DNA from: Vibrio coralliilyticus
Lineage (GTDB): Bacteria > Pseudomonadota > Gammaproteobacteria > Enterobacterales > Vibrionaceae
DNA length: 64,000 bases
NCBI RefSeq assembly: GCF_024449095.1
Contig: NZ_CP024627.1
Coordinates: 1,488,001 to 1,552,000 of the forward strand
Direction: 5' to 3'
A program made the translations under genes and the position numbers. Shown here piece by piece: positions 25,432 to 35,225 of this stretch. The notes under the pieces were generated by a model that did no database searches, was not told where the DNA came from, and worked only from the letters and a program-made list of their open reading frames with translations. Position 1 is the first letter of the stretch. Every line of letters starts with the position of its first letter.

Positions 25432-27977
25432 TTTACCACCTCCACTTGGTTTCTGTCTCTGCGGACAAACAAGCTATAGAAGCTCAGCAGAACAATAGAA
25501 CTGATTAGTAATGCAACACCAAACATCATAATGGTGCTTTGGAAACCTAAAACACTTAAAGCAAGCCCTGCGACTAATGGGCCAGCGATATTGCCAATTC
25601 GTTCGGTCAGTCGGAATATACCAATCGTCTTGCCTTTATCCAGCCCAGAACCTGACAATAGCTCTATTATGAGTGGAACTTGCGGAGAAACACATAGGCC
25701 GTGTGCGATACCCACGAGTATAACTATCATGAGTAAGCCAAATGTCCCCGGGAGCATCATAATATTGATCAATGCGGCGGCAGACAAGATACCACCGGCA
25801 AAGATAAAGGCAATTTTGTTATTCCACTTGTCAACTAGCGACGCAGCGAGAGGTGAGATGATGATAATTGCAAGACCATATGTCATCATTACACGACCCG
25901 AAACAGCGCTACTTTCTCCTAGCGACTGCAAATAAACCGGGCAGATGTAATATAAGAAGCCAGTTAAAACCACTTTTGCAGGAATGGCACTAAAGAAGGT
26001 AATGAGTGCAAAATACTTATTACTCAACAGTATTTTAAAGTCAGTTAACTGTACAGGCTTGCTTTCACTATTGGTTTCTCCACGCTCAAAGAAGATGATG
26101 ACTAGCATTACCCCAACGATCGCTAAAGCGGCGGCAAGCATAAATGTCATCGAGTAGCCAAGTTTGTCCGCTAGAACGCCACCAATTGCGGCCCCACAAA
26201 GTGAACCAGAGAAAAAGGCGGATAAGAAGGTCGACATACCTTTAGTTCTGTTTTGCGTATTTGTTGTATCAGTGACATAGCCTTGAGCCGAAATGAATAC
26301 GATACCGTAACCAACAGCGGTTACTGCTCTAGCAACAAGCAGCAACTCAAGGTTGGGACTTAGGGCGGTTGCTACTAGCCCCACAGCAGTTAGAAGACCA
26401 CCACCGATGAGAGACTTTCTTCGGCCGACTTTGTCAGACCAGTAGCCAGCAAAGGGAAGAGATAGGGCCCAACACAACATAAAGAGTGAAATAGGTAAAC
26501 TGGTGACTAAGTCTGTTGGGATCCAATTCTGCGTGCTTGGCAAGCTGGCTACAAAGTTAGGGAAAAAGGCTAGGGAGGCGGCCTCTGAGAATATTAAAAT
26601 AAATAGAGGAAGTCTAACAAAACGGTAGTCCTGAATGTTTTTCTCAGGGAGCGCTTTGCTGTCAAAAGTACTCTTTATGAGGGTATTTAGCTTACCGATA
26701 AGAGAGCCAAGCTCGTCATTGGATTGAACCTTAACAAGATATGGGACTTGTTTATGTTCGCCCATCGCAATCAACTGTTTAATCTGCCTCCATGGTTTGA
26801 TGATCATGAAGTGACAGATAAATAAAATGATTTCAATAACGAACAATCCAGAGGCAACAAGGACTGTGATCATATCCATAATACTATCTTTGATCATCTG
26901 TGGGATGATATTAGTATCAGCCATCATTTGAAGCTTAATCATTCCAGTAGTATCTATCGGAATAGATAACTCGCTTGCTTCGACATAATCTGGGAAAAAG
27001 TCGGGATGTTGATAGAGAGCCGTTTCGTTACGTTCCAAACGAATAGAAAGCAATTCAGGGTGATGTTCAATATAAGATGAAAATTCTTCTTCTAGACCCA
27101 TTAATCGTTCGAGAGGTACTCCTTCATTAATGATGCGTCCAATCATATGGGAGAGTGTATCGCCGATAAGGTTAGACTTTTGTTCTAGCTGATTTTCATA
27201 AACAACGGAGAACTTATTCAATGATTGATAGGAACTTCCTAAGTTTGAAGCTACTGTTAAAACAATCGCGAGAAGAATGATAAGAAGTGGAAAATACTTT
27301 GCACGGACTTTGTTCCACTTAGAACTAGTTCGGTCAGCGATAATATGGCTTTTAACTGAGGTTAGCAGTTGTTTTTCGGTCATCCCTTCAGTATTTATTG
27401 CACTGGTCGCTGATTTGACTTTTTTCAGCAGAAAATCAAGCAAAGAGTTTAGTGCCAAATATCCAATGACCGCAGCGACTAAAACCCATAAAAGGGTGTC
27501 CATGACTTGTTGAGAAAGCAAAGTTTGTTTGATTTGCTCAAGATAAAGTGGCGAGTAGTAAAGTCGCAGCTCCCCTTCTTTTACATTGAATGTATTTACA
27601 ATATCGGTAGTCAGCAGCCTGTCAGTGTCGAATTTAGCTACTCCTGTAGTAAACAGGACGTCGTCAGAACTGTTTACGACTTGAATTTTACTGATACCAT
27701 CAACAAGCTCTAGGCGTCTTTCGATGAGAGATTGGATATTCGAGATAGAAGAAAGGGGGAGCCCCAAACTCATTGCCTGTCGAATGTCATTATCTGTCTC
27801 GTCCAGTACCACCTGATAAGTTGAGTCACTTGTCTGGGTTAGACGTTTATCGAAGTTGAGGTAGTTTAATGTTGTATTTAACCCGTTAGAAAACAGCAAG
27901 ACAGCGACAATGGCCAAAATAAGCTTGGCTCGCAGTGAGATAAATCGTTGAGCTTTAACCATGTATCCAGTATCCAT
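25428..27977 (-). CDS. dual periplasmic-sensor / HAMP / MFS transporter fusion
   Basis: The 849-residue protein lies between clpV and the two solute-binding genes. Helix 1 (18-37) and helix 2 (159-184) bracket a first periplasmic domain. Helix 3 (229-246) and helix 4 (367-391) bracket a second one. A HAMP-like stretch follows at about 392-438 (KPWRQIKQLIAMG, then NDELGSLIGKLNTLI). From about 453 a complete 12-helix MFS transporter begins, with motif A GYWSDKVGRRKS at 511-522. Sensor and HAMP parts normally control kinases, cyclases or chemoreceptors, so joining them to a transporter suggests ligand-gated transport or a transporter-derived signalling output. An alternative start lies at 27962. 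No family name is known to me for the whole protein. Confidence 0.85.
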   Translation of the reverse strand: MDTGYMVKAQRFISLRAKLILAIVAVLLFSNGLNTTLNYLNFDKRLTQTSDSTYQVVLDETDNDIRQAMSLGLPLSSISNIQSLIERRLELVDGISKIQVVNSSDDVLFTTGVAKFDTDRLLTTDIVNTFNVKEGELRLYYSPLYLEQIKQTLLSQQVMDTLLWVLVAAVIGYLALNSLLDFLLKKVKSATSAINTEGMTEKQLLTSVKSHIIADRTSSKWNKVRAKYFPLLIILLAIVLTVASNLGSSYQSLNKFSVVYENQLEQKSNLIGDTLSHMIGRIINEGVPLERLMGLEEEFSSYIEHHPELLSIRLERNETALYQHPDFFPDYVEASELSIPIDTTGMIKLQMMADTNIIPQMIKDSIMDMITVLVASGLFVIEIILFICHFMIIKPWRQIKQLIAMGEHKQVPYLVKVQSNDELGSLIGKLNTLIKSTFDSKALPEKNIQDYRFVRLPLFILIFSEAASLAFFPNFVASLPSTQNWIPTDLVTSLPISLFMLCWALSLPFAGYWSDKVGRRKSLIGGGLLTAVGLVATALSPNLELLLVARAVTAVGYGIVFISAQGYVTDTTNTQNRTKGMSTFLSAFFSGSLCGAAIGGVLADKLGYSMTFMLAAALAIVGVMLVIIFFERGETNSESKPVQLTDFKILLSNKYFALITFFSAIPAKVVLTGFLYYICPVYLQSLGESSAVSGRVMMTYGLAIIIISPLAASLVDKWNNKIAFIFAGGILSAAALINIMMLPGTFGLLMIVILVGIAHGLCVSPQVPLIIELLSGSGLDKGKTIGIFRLTERIGNIAGPLVAGLALSVLGFQSTIMMFGVALLISSIVLLSFYSLFVRRDRNQVEVVK

Positions 27978-27998
27978 CTTGCTGTTAATATACCGAAC

Positions 27999-30611
27999 TT
28001 ACTGAATAGTAAGTTCGAATCCTTCCTCATTGTTAGCTGCAGTAACAGACACTTGTGTGATTGGCTGTTGTTGGCTTAACCTGCTAATACACTCTTCAGC
28101 TAGCTTAGGCATCAAAGAACGGTTAATGATTTGCTCAACAGCTCGACCACCAGTGGTTGGATCTGTATTTTTACCAACAACGTATTCAACGAAGCCTTCA
28201 TCCCAAGTGAACGATGCTTGATACTGTTCGGCAAGCTTCTTCTTGATCCTATTTAGAGATATCTCAGTGATTTTAGCTAACTCTTCGTCGTTTAGTGGGT
28301 AGTAAGGAACAATCGTTGTACGGCCCAAAAACGCTGGCTTAAAATAGTGCTGAAGATCTGGGCGTATCGCTTCAAGGAGTTTTTCATTACTTAGGCGTTC
28401 ACTATTATCTGCACAAGCATCACAAATAGCCTGATCCGCTGCGTTTGACGTCATAATAATGATAGTGTTTTTAAAATCGACAGTTCGACCTTCGCTATCT
28501 TTGATATGCCCTTTATCAAAAATCTGATAGAAGAGATCATGCACGCCAGGGTGAGCTTTCTCCATTTCATCTAACAGTAAGACCGAGTAGGGGTTACGGC
28601 GAATGGCTTCTGTTAATACTCCACCTTCACCAAAGCCTACATAGCCGGCGGGAGAACCAAGTAACATAGAAATTTTATGCTCTTCCTTAAACTCGGTCAT
28701 ATTGATGATAGTAAGGTCGTTGCTACCACCATATAGCTGCTCTGCAAGTGCCATAGCGGTTTCTGTTTTACCTACACCACTAGGACCGCACATTAGAAAT
28801 ACCCCAATTGGTTTTCGGCTATCGGTGAGGCCAGCACGAGAAATGCGGATCGCTTTGGCAAGTTCCTGTTTTGCTACATCTTGGCCGATGACTCGATTGT
28901 CTAGCTCTTCTTCTAAGGATAAAAGACGGGCGATTTCATCACTCATCATGTTCCCCACAGGAATTCCTGTCCAGTTAGCAATGACCTGAGCAATGGTGTT
29001 GTCATCAACCATTGCGTTGACCAAAGGCTCTTCACCTTGTAATTCACTAAGCTGATCAATGAGTGCGTTGAGTTTGTCTTGTTTTGCTTTATCGACGGAT
29101 TCCCCGGTTTGCTCATCGCCGATTTCTTGCTGAAGCTCTTTGATTTGCTCAACCAAGTCGATTTCTTGCTTCCAGCGGGTTTGATAATCTTCCAGCTTTT
29201 TCTCGTTATCCGCAATTTCGGTAGCAAGTTCGGCAATTTCATCTTCCGCAATACCAAATAGCGCATTTTCTTTTTCTAATGCGGTTTTTTCATTTTTTTG
29301 GTAACGAATAGTTTGTTCAAGTGCTTCAATAACTTCGGGTTTTGCTCCTTGAGTCAGAGCGATACGAGCACTTGCTGTATCGAGTAAGCTAATGGCCTTG
29401 TCAGGAAGTTGGCGACTTGGTAGATAGCGAATGGATAAGTGAACGGCTGCATCTATGGCTGATTCTGCAATAAAGGCACCGTGGTGTTTTTGCAGCGAAG
29501 CCGCTATTCCACGAAGCATCTGCTTGGCATCTTCAGCGTTAGGCTCTTCGATCGATACAACTTGGAAGCGTCGAGTTAACGCAGGGTCTTTTTCAAAATA
29601 CTTCTTATATTCTGCCCAAGTCGTTGCTGCAATGGTCTTGAATTCGCCACGCGCTAGAGCTGGTTTCAATAAGTTTGCAGCATCATTTTGACCAGCAGCG
29701 CCGCCAGCCCCAATTAAGGTGTGAGCTTCATCAATGAAAACAATAATAGGTTTTTCACTATTTTTGACTTCATTGATGACGTCCTTGAGTCTGTTTTCGA
29801 ATTCGCCTTTTACACTAGCCCCAGCCTGAAGTAGACCAAGATCCAAAGAGTGGATTTGTACACCTTGCAGTGCCCCTGGAACTTCATTCTCTGCAATACG
29901 TAGTGCTAAACCTTCGACAACAGCGGTCTTACCAACCCCAGGCTCACCTACCATAATTGGGTTGTTCTGACGCTTTCTGCACAGTATGTCTATCGCTTTA
30001 CGTACTTCGGAGTTGCGACCAGAAATTGGGTCAATATTACCATCTAAGGCTTGCTGAGTTAGGTTTGTGGTGTACTTACTTAACGCATCGTTACCGACAG
30101 GTGCACCACTAGTACCATCGGTAGCTGCAGCACTGGTTTTAGAACGTGCTACCGCTGTTTTATTGATTAAGCCTTGCAAGGATTCCAGTGATACATTTTG
30201 CAAGCTTTCTAGCTGCAATGTATTCATTCCAAGCACGTTTTGTTGCAACATGGCCTGAATCAAATGAAGGCTGATCACTTCGCCATGACCATAGTTTACA
30301 GAGGCAATCATCCAGGCATCTTTTACGATTTCGGTAAGAGCTTGACTGAGAGTCGGTTGGCCTTCATTTCCTTTAGGAAAACGTGCAATTCTTGAGGACA
30401 ACTCATTCACTAAATTGTCCTGCGAGAGGTTCTGGGACTGAATGAGACTATTCAAATGTTTATCTTGCTGTGAGAGTAGCTGTAATAGCCAGTGCTCAGT
30501 CTCAATAGAAGGCACATTTTGGTTCATCGCAGCCCCAGCTGAAACTTCAAGTGCTTGTTTCAGCTCTGGTGACAACTTAGCGACTAGATTTGTTAGCGTA
30601 ACTTGCGTCAT
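27999..30611 (-). CDS. tssH: T6SS sheath-recycling ATPase TssH (ClpV)
   Basis: About 870 residues from the ATG at 30611, which has GGA seven bases upstream (a frame to 30632 adds seven residues). The N-domain carries two Clp_N repeats. AAA1 has Walker A GEPGVGKTAVVEG and Walker B VFIDEAH. A coiled-coil middle domain rich in Glu and Lys follows. AAA2 has GPSGVGKTETAM and LLLDEMEKAHP. ClpV disassembles the contracted TssBC sheath so subunits can be reused. The T6SS setting and family length separate it from ClpB. It lies 21 bases upstream of the sensor-MFS gene. Confidence 0.96.
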   Translation of the reverse strand: MTQVTLTNLVAKLSPELKQALEVSAGAAMNQNVPSIETEHWLLQLLSQQDKHLNSLIQSQNLSQDNLVNELSSRIARFPKGNEGQPTLSQALTEIVKDAWMIASVNYGHGEVISLHLIQAMLQQNVLGMNTLQLESLQNVSLESLQGLINKTAVARSKTSAAATDGTSGAPVGNDALSKYTTNLTQQALDGNIDPISGRNSEVRKAIDILCRKRQNNPIMVGEPGVGKTAVVEGLALRIAENEVPGALQGVQIHSLDLGLLQAGASVKGEFENRLKDVINEVKNSEKPIIVFIDEAHTLIGAGGAAGQNDAANLLKPALARGEFKTIAATTWAEYKKYFEKDPALTRRFQVVSIEEPNAEDAKQMLRGIAASLQKHHGAFIAESAIDAAVHLSIRYLPSRQLPDKAISLLDTASARIALTQGAKPEVIEALEQTIRYQKNEKTALEKENALFGIAEDEIAELATEIADNEKKLEDYQTRWKQEIDLVEQIKELQQEIGDEQTGESVDKAKQDKLNALIDQLSELQGEEPLVNAMVDDNTIAQVIANWTGIPVGNMMSDEIARLLSLEEELDNRVIGQDVAKQELAKAIRISRAGLTDSRKPIGVFLMCGPSGVGKTETAMALAEQLYGGSNDLTIINMTEFKEEHKISMLLGSPAGYVGFGEGGVLTEAIRRNPYSVLLLDEMEKAHPGVHDLFYQIFDKGHIKDSEGRTVDFKNTIIIMTSNAADQAICDACADNSERLSNEKLLEAIRPDLQHYFKPAFLGRTTIVPYYPLNDEELAKITEISLNRIKKKLAEQYQASFTWDEGFVEYVVGKNTDPTTGGRAVEQIINRSLMPKLAEECISRLSQQQPITQVSVTAANNEEGFELTIQ

Positions 30612-30684
30612 ACCGTTTTCCTTGTATCTCAAGAGGCATCAATACGTCTTTAATACCTAGCTCTTATTTGATTCTGAAGTCTCA

Positions 30685-31614
30685 TCACTTCAGAAGAATA
30701 CTTACTATTTGTTGAGGTTTCCTTTCCGGCGCTAGGCAATCAACTTCGCCCAGTTTAGCCGCGTTATACTTGTTACTGGACAGACGAGGTCTATTCAGAT
30801 ACTCCCGTTTGACGTTGAGATAAACGGAAGTTGAGGTGTTATCTTTTAAATAATGCTGAATCAATTCTTTCATGTGGCTAGCGAGCAAGGGATCAGATTG
30901 AATAGCAATCAGCTCACTCTCGGTTTTTGGCGTGATGTAAACCATCAAGTGGCTAAAGTGCGTCAAGCAAGTTTTTCCGATCAAAAAGCCTTGTCCAATA
31001 CGACTGTTAAAATGTTCTTTTTGACCTAAGCGAGTCAATGAGTCAGACGGAAGTTGTCTTCTTTCATGAGTCTTGGTTGACACTTTAACGTCGAATGGGA
31101 AGTAGTCATTGAGCATTTGGCTCAATGTGCTGAGATTCCTCTGGCCTTGGCTCAACAGCATCGAATACTGAAAATACTTACCATGGTTATTTTTGAGAGT
31201 GGCAATGTGATTCAGCAAGGCAGTTTTCTCGGGCTGAAGTTCATTCTGGACCACAAGCCAAGAGCCCGTTTCAAGCTGACCTACAATTTCGAAATAGCGC
31301 TGATTGAACACATCAAGGAAGTCTTTGAGCGCATGATCGTCATTGTGAAGTGCCGCAAGAAGTTCTTCATAGATATAGTTGGGTATAACGCCTTTCACAC
31401 CAGATAAAGCTTGCTTTGCTAGTCTTAGCTTTAATCGATTATTTTTTAGTGAAAAATACTGTATCTCACTGGCATCACCTGTTGGCATTGCCTCAGCTTT
31501 GAGTTCGAGTTTTACCCGATTCGGGTTTTGATTAACCCAGTGGGTTAATAACCTCATCGCTTGAGCGAAATCGTAGTGTTGTGGGTGTTGGGTTAAATCG
31601 TTAATCAATGACAT
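30685..31614 (-). CDS. tssG: T6SS baseplate protein TssG
   Basis: The 309-residue protein has the TssG (VasB/ImpH) start, HYDFAQAMRLLTHW, and the central VKGVIPNYIYEEL, then DFLDVFNQRYFE. TssG joins TssF and TssE in the baseplate wedge around the VgrG hub. It follows tssF by 20 bases and is upstream of clpV. Confidence 0.95.
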   Translation of the reverse strand: MSLINDLTQHPQHYDFAQAMRLLTHWVNQNPNRVKLELKAEAMPTGDASEIQYFSLKNNRLKLRLAKQALSGVKGVIPNYIYEELLAALHNDDHALKDFLDVFNQRYFEIVGQLETGSWLVVQNELQPEKTALLNHIATLKNNHGKYFQYSMLLSQGQRNLSTLSQMLNDYFPFDVKVSTKTHERRQLPSDSLTRLGQKEHFNSRIGQGFLIGKTCLTHFSHLMVYITPKTESELIAIQSDPLLASHMKELIQHYLKDNTSTSVYLNVKREYLNRPRLSSNKYNAAKLGEVDCLAPERKPQQIVSILLK

Positions 31615-31634
31615 ACATATTCCTCAACTAGCGA

Positions 31635-33386
31635 TTACATAGCTAGTTGGCTCCCATGGATTTTAGGGTAGCGTTTTGCAATGCCATCTCTACCGTAAAT
31701 TCGAATGGATAATTGAATATACCGGTCAAAGCTACAAAACTGTTGGAAAAAACGGTTAAGGACATCGCTAAATACGAGGAATCCGCTTTGTGTATCGAGT
31801 GTTAACTCAATTTCAGTGCCAGGGGAGAAGACGTTTTTACCCATAATTCGTATCGCAGAAACCTGAGACCGAATAGAAACGCTGTGAATGGTTTGAATCT
31901 CCTCCGCTGAGATTTGCTCTCTGCTGCAAAGCTGCAGCATCTGCTTTAGCTTTTCTGTTGGGTTATCAGAGTGCAGCAAGGAAGAAAAGTTACCATTCAG
32001 CAAGCCAACAAATTGCCAGTGCAAGTTGAGGTTTTGTTCTCGTTCAATGGGAGCTGTTGGTGGATAAATCGCTTTAAAAGAACCGGGCAAATCTATGCTT
32101 TCCAAGCACTCCATATCACCATTAATACCGCACGCTTGTTTTCCATTGGTACACAGTAGGTGGGTACCATAGAGTTTGTTGAACTCTAAGTCATGGTTAG
32201 GTTTTAGGCTGATCGCAAGCTTAAACTGACCGTTGATATCCCGGGAGCTCTGCCAGTAATCGGCATTTGGGTTTGATTTGTAGCTGTCCCTAAATAGAGG
32301 GATCAATTGTTTCTCACCTTGAGGCGTGATCTCGAACACTTCTTTTACTTCAACGACCTCAATGTCACTTTCACTGTGTGCGTCTGCATTGACAGGTATG
32401 CTGAGGGAGCGTTGATCATAATGGGTCGGCTCACCAGTTTGCTCAAATAGATTAACAGCAGGGACAATATCGAGCTTAAATACTTGATTATCAAATAGAC
32501 GCATGAATTCAGTTGGTATCGAATTCATAAATAGATTTAATTTGATTTCCGCGCATTCAAATTGCTTAATCGCTTGCCCAAAGTCTTTTAATCGGAAAAA
32601 CTGACGCTTCTCTTTGAAAAAGAAAAATTCACTGATGAGCTGGAAGCCAGAGAACTGATTGCCTTTTTGAGGAAGAAATAAAAAATTGAGATCACTGATT
32701 CGGCTTTTCAGTTTTTCTGCCAATAAAACAACATGCTTTTCGCAGTCGCTATCAGAGATAGAAATGGCTTTAGTCTGACCCAAGAGCAGCTCGACAAGTG
32801 AGTCCGCATTATTTTCAAAACCTTGTACGAAAAGATCTAAATCTTGGTGATCCAGTTGAGAAAAATATTTATCTGGATCGCCCGTAGCGAGTGAAAGTTG
32901 GATAACCGCTGTTGATTGCTCGGTGCCAGAAGGACGATTAAACCTAAATGGTGCGCTGGATGCTGTTGTATCGGTTAAGGTGAATGGCGCTGTCTTGAGG
33001 TCATCTACCGTTGTAAACTGACAAAGTTTTCCTTTTGCTTCCGAAGTAAAATGCGCTCCTTTAGGAAGCAGTACTGACTCTGGAACATCCTCTTCTTGGG
33101 ATAATTGCAAATAAGCAACGCTTGGGATGGTTTGAGTATAACTAGGGTAGAGTACGCCAAGTAAACCTTCTACAACTTCAGGTAGCTGTTCGGAAAGCTG
33201 CTTTTCTACAGTAGCATTTAGTAGAGCAACACCATCTAGCAACCGAGCAAGGCTGGGGTCTTCGATTTGGCCTTGATGGATATTAAGGCGCTCGGCATGT
33301 TCTGAATGCTGTTGACCAAATTGACCTAAAGCCCGTCTTACAAAAGTCAGTTCTTGCTCAAAGTAACGCATTAAAGGATCAGTCAT
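31635..33386 (-). CDS. tssF: T6SS baseplate protein TssF
   Basis: The 583-residue protein begins with MRYFEQELTFVRRALGQFGQQ and continues PSLARLLDGVALLNATVEKQL, both typical of TssF (VasA/ImpG). It ends with a C-terminal part that ends in RYPKIHGSQLAM. Two TssF and one TssG form the wedge core of the baseplate. Its start overlaps the tssE stop by eight bases, so translation is coupled. Confidence 0.95.
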   Translation of the reverse strand: MTDPLMRYFEQELTFVRRALGQFGQQHSEHAERLNIHQGQIEDPSLARLLDGVALLNATVEKQLSEQLPEVVEGLLGVLYPSYTQTIPSVAYLQLSQEEDVPESVLLPKGAHFTSEAKGKLCQFTTVDDLKTAPFTLTDTTASSAPFRFNRPSGTEQSTAVIQLSLATGDPDKYFSQLDHQDLDLFVQGFENNADSLVELLLGQTKAISISDSDCEKHVVLLAEKLKSRISDLNFLFLPQKGNQFSGFQLISEFFFFKEKRQFFRLKDFGQAIKQFECAEIKLNLFMNSIPTEFMRLFDNQVFKLDIVPAVNLFEQTGEPTHYDQRSLSIPVNADAHSESDIEVVEVKEVFEITPQGEKQLIPLFRDSYKSNPNADYWQSSRDINGQFKLAISLKPNHDLEFNKLYGTHLLCTNGKQACGINGDMECLESIDLPGSFKAIYPPTAPIEREQNLNLHWQFVGLLNGNFSSLLHSDNPTEKLKQMLQLCSREQISAEEIQTIHSVSIRSQVSAIRIMGKNVFSPGTEIELTLDTQSGFLVFSDVLNRFFQQFCSFDRYIQLSIRIYGRDGIAKRYPKIHGSQLAM

Positions 33387-33804
33387 AGCTATCCTCCGTC
33401 ATTACAGTTGTCAGATCATTGAGTGAAATCTTAGAATCGAATACCAGATCTTGTTCCCCTTTAGACGTTTTAGCCTTGGCTATAATATTGAAAACTAATG
33501 CGTTTTCATTTTCTTTGCGTTCAAGTAACTCAACCATAATCTGAGTAAGTCGAGGCTCGAAATGTCGAATATAGCTTTCTAACCGTAATGCGAGTTGAGT
33601 TTGGTCCAAGCTGGCACTTAGAAGTTGTACATCTTCGATTCCAAAACGCAAATTAGAGCGTTGAAGCTCTGTGAATCGGTCATCAATATCGATTAGAGAG
33701 GACTCAGACTCCAGAAGCTTAGTTAGGTGGTACTTGATATCATCAATCTCTTCGCTTTGGCTTGAGCTCTTAGGGTCAATAAATGTTTTCCAAAAGCCCA
33801 TCAC
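33379..33804 (-). CDS. tssE: T6SS baseplate protein TssE (gp25-like)
   Basis: The 141-residue protein matches phage T4 gp25-like TssE: an IDDIKYHLTKLLES opening, YGIEDV-type FGIEDVQLLSASLD in the middle, and YIRHFEPRLTQIMVELL near the end. It helps nucleate the contractile sheath on the baseplate. Its start overlaps the stop of the second TssC-like gene. A second Met one codon in may be the true start. Confidence 0.9.
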   Translation of the reverse strand: MMGFWKTFIDPKSSSQSEEIDDIKYHLTKLLESESSLIDIDDRFTELQRSNLRFGIEDVQLLSASLDQTQLALRLESYIRHFEPRLTQIMVELLERKENENALVFNIIAKAKTSKGEQDLVFDSKISLNDLTTVMTEDSYD

Positions 33805-35195
33805 GCAGCCTCATCCAGCTCAGTGGTTAAAACAACTTCGCCTGTAAAGTGATCATATTGATACTGAGGGACAATTCTCAGTGTACAGACAAAACTGCCG
33901 GGTTGATTATCCGATTCTGAAACACTTATTTTGGCAAAACTGAGTGGGTATTTAGCCAGCGTCTCTTCGTTTGCGTAGGTGACATTACTGGCAAACTTTT
34001 CAACCCACTGGGTTAAAAATAACTCACATTCCGCAGCAGTATTAAAGCTACCAAGCATTTCGCGAACTTGAACTTTTAAATAGTGGGCTACGCGGCAAGA
34101 CATTAGGCAGGTTTGAATCTGAGTTAATATCTTTTCGTTGTCTGAAGTACCACTTTGCCAAATGGAGTTATTTCCATTGAAAAAGAATTTGTTGCTAAGT
34201 GGACTCTTAGTGAGAGGGATAAACCCATGTTGTGCATAAAAGGTAGATATTTGGCCAAAGAGCACAACACTTGTTTGAGGCTCTCGTAGAAACAGACTGT
34301 TCTGCTGTTCAATGTTTACAACGGCACCCTGAGATTTATCGTTCCAGCGTGACTTGAGAAAGCCAAACCAGTTTACGCGATGGTACTCTCGCATTATGGT
34401 TGCTGCAAACGCAAAGTTCGCTCTACCCCACAGACCAGTTCCTACCTCGTTGTAGATAAAACCTGCCTTAGCGTTGCGATAGCAATGTCGCATACGTATC
34501 GAAGGCATCACAAAGCCAACAAAACGTGAGCTTTGCTTACTACGGAGTGATTGCCAAGCTTGGTAGTCTGGTCCTGTGAGAATTTTATCTATTCGATTGA
34601 TGTCTGAAAGCCAATCGGCACCGGAATCGACAAAAAATTGCTCATCGGGTGAAAAGATCATTGGGCAAAGTGTTGACTCCCCAAGTTTACTGAGAAGCTC
34701 TACAGTGAAAAGATCATCATAGTCGGCATCAAAATCCATATCGATTGCAATTGGGTGTGTGTAAACAATGCAACCAAATGGATGACCGCCTAGAGTATTT
34801 AATTCTTGATTACCGATTTTGTTGAACAGATTGGAAGCCTTGATATTGTAGGCTTGGTTAACGTCCGCAGACACTTCACTCCAGTCCATATCAAGGAGTT
34901 TTAGTTTAGTGCGTTGTTTGTTTACAGGTAATGTGGCGAGGCCTTGTAAACCGAGCCAACTGCTATGAAGGTGCTCAAAGTCTCCATCATGAAGGATTTC
35001 ATCGAGCTGTTTTGACAGCGCATCATCTAAAAAAGCGACAAGTCGAGAAATGAAATTAACTAGTGACGGTTTATTTTCTAAGGCGGCTGGATTAACTTCA
35101 GACAGCAAAAAGAGCGCGTCTCTTAGAAAGTCGCTTTTTTTGCTGTCTAAGGTGGTAAACCTTTGTTGCCAACCCGCATCAAAATTCAGTTTCAT
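33801..35195 (-). CDS. second TssC-like (sheath large-subunit family) protein
   Basis: The 464-residue protein is clearly related to the TssC next to it. Its LSKQLDEILHDGDFEHLHSSWLGLQGL lines up with the TssC segment LSKQLSEVMQQKELQKLEGSWRGLQKL, and GRANFAFAATIMREYHRVNWFG and SCRVAHYLKVQVREMLGSF match later blocks. It lacks about 50 residues at the N-terminus where TssC holds TssB. Its C-terminus also differs. It is not a pseudogene. It lies between tssC and tssE, so it may act at the sheath-baseplate junction or form an alternative sheath part. This is inference. Confidence 0.85.
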   Translation of the reverse strand: MKLNFDAGWQQRFTTLDSKKSDFLRDALFLLSEVNPAALENKPSLVNFISRLVAFLDDALSKQLDEILHDGDFEHLHSSWLGLQGLATLPVNKQRTKLKLLDMDWSEVSADVNQAYNIKASNLFNKIGNQELNTLGGHPFGCIVYTHPIAIDMDFDADYDDLFTVELLSKLGESTLCPMIFSPDEQFFVDSGADWLSDINRIDKILTGPDYQAWQSLRSKQSSRFVGFVMPSIRMRHCYRNAKAGFIYNEVGTGLWGRANFAFAATIMREYHRVNWFGFLKSRWNDKSQGAVVNIEQQNSLFLREPQTSVVLFGQISTFYAQHGFIPLTKSPLSNKFFFNGNNSIWQSGTSDNEKILTQIQTCLMSCRVAHYLKVQVREMLGSFNTAAECELFLTQWVEKFASNVTYANEETLAKYPLSFAKISVSESDNQPGSFVCTLRIVPQYQYDHFTGEVVLTTELDEAA

Positions 35196-35225
35196 ATTTT
35201 CCTTAGGTGGTAAGTAACAGAAAGG

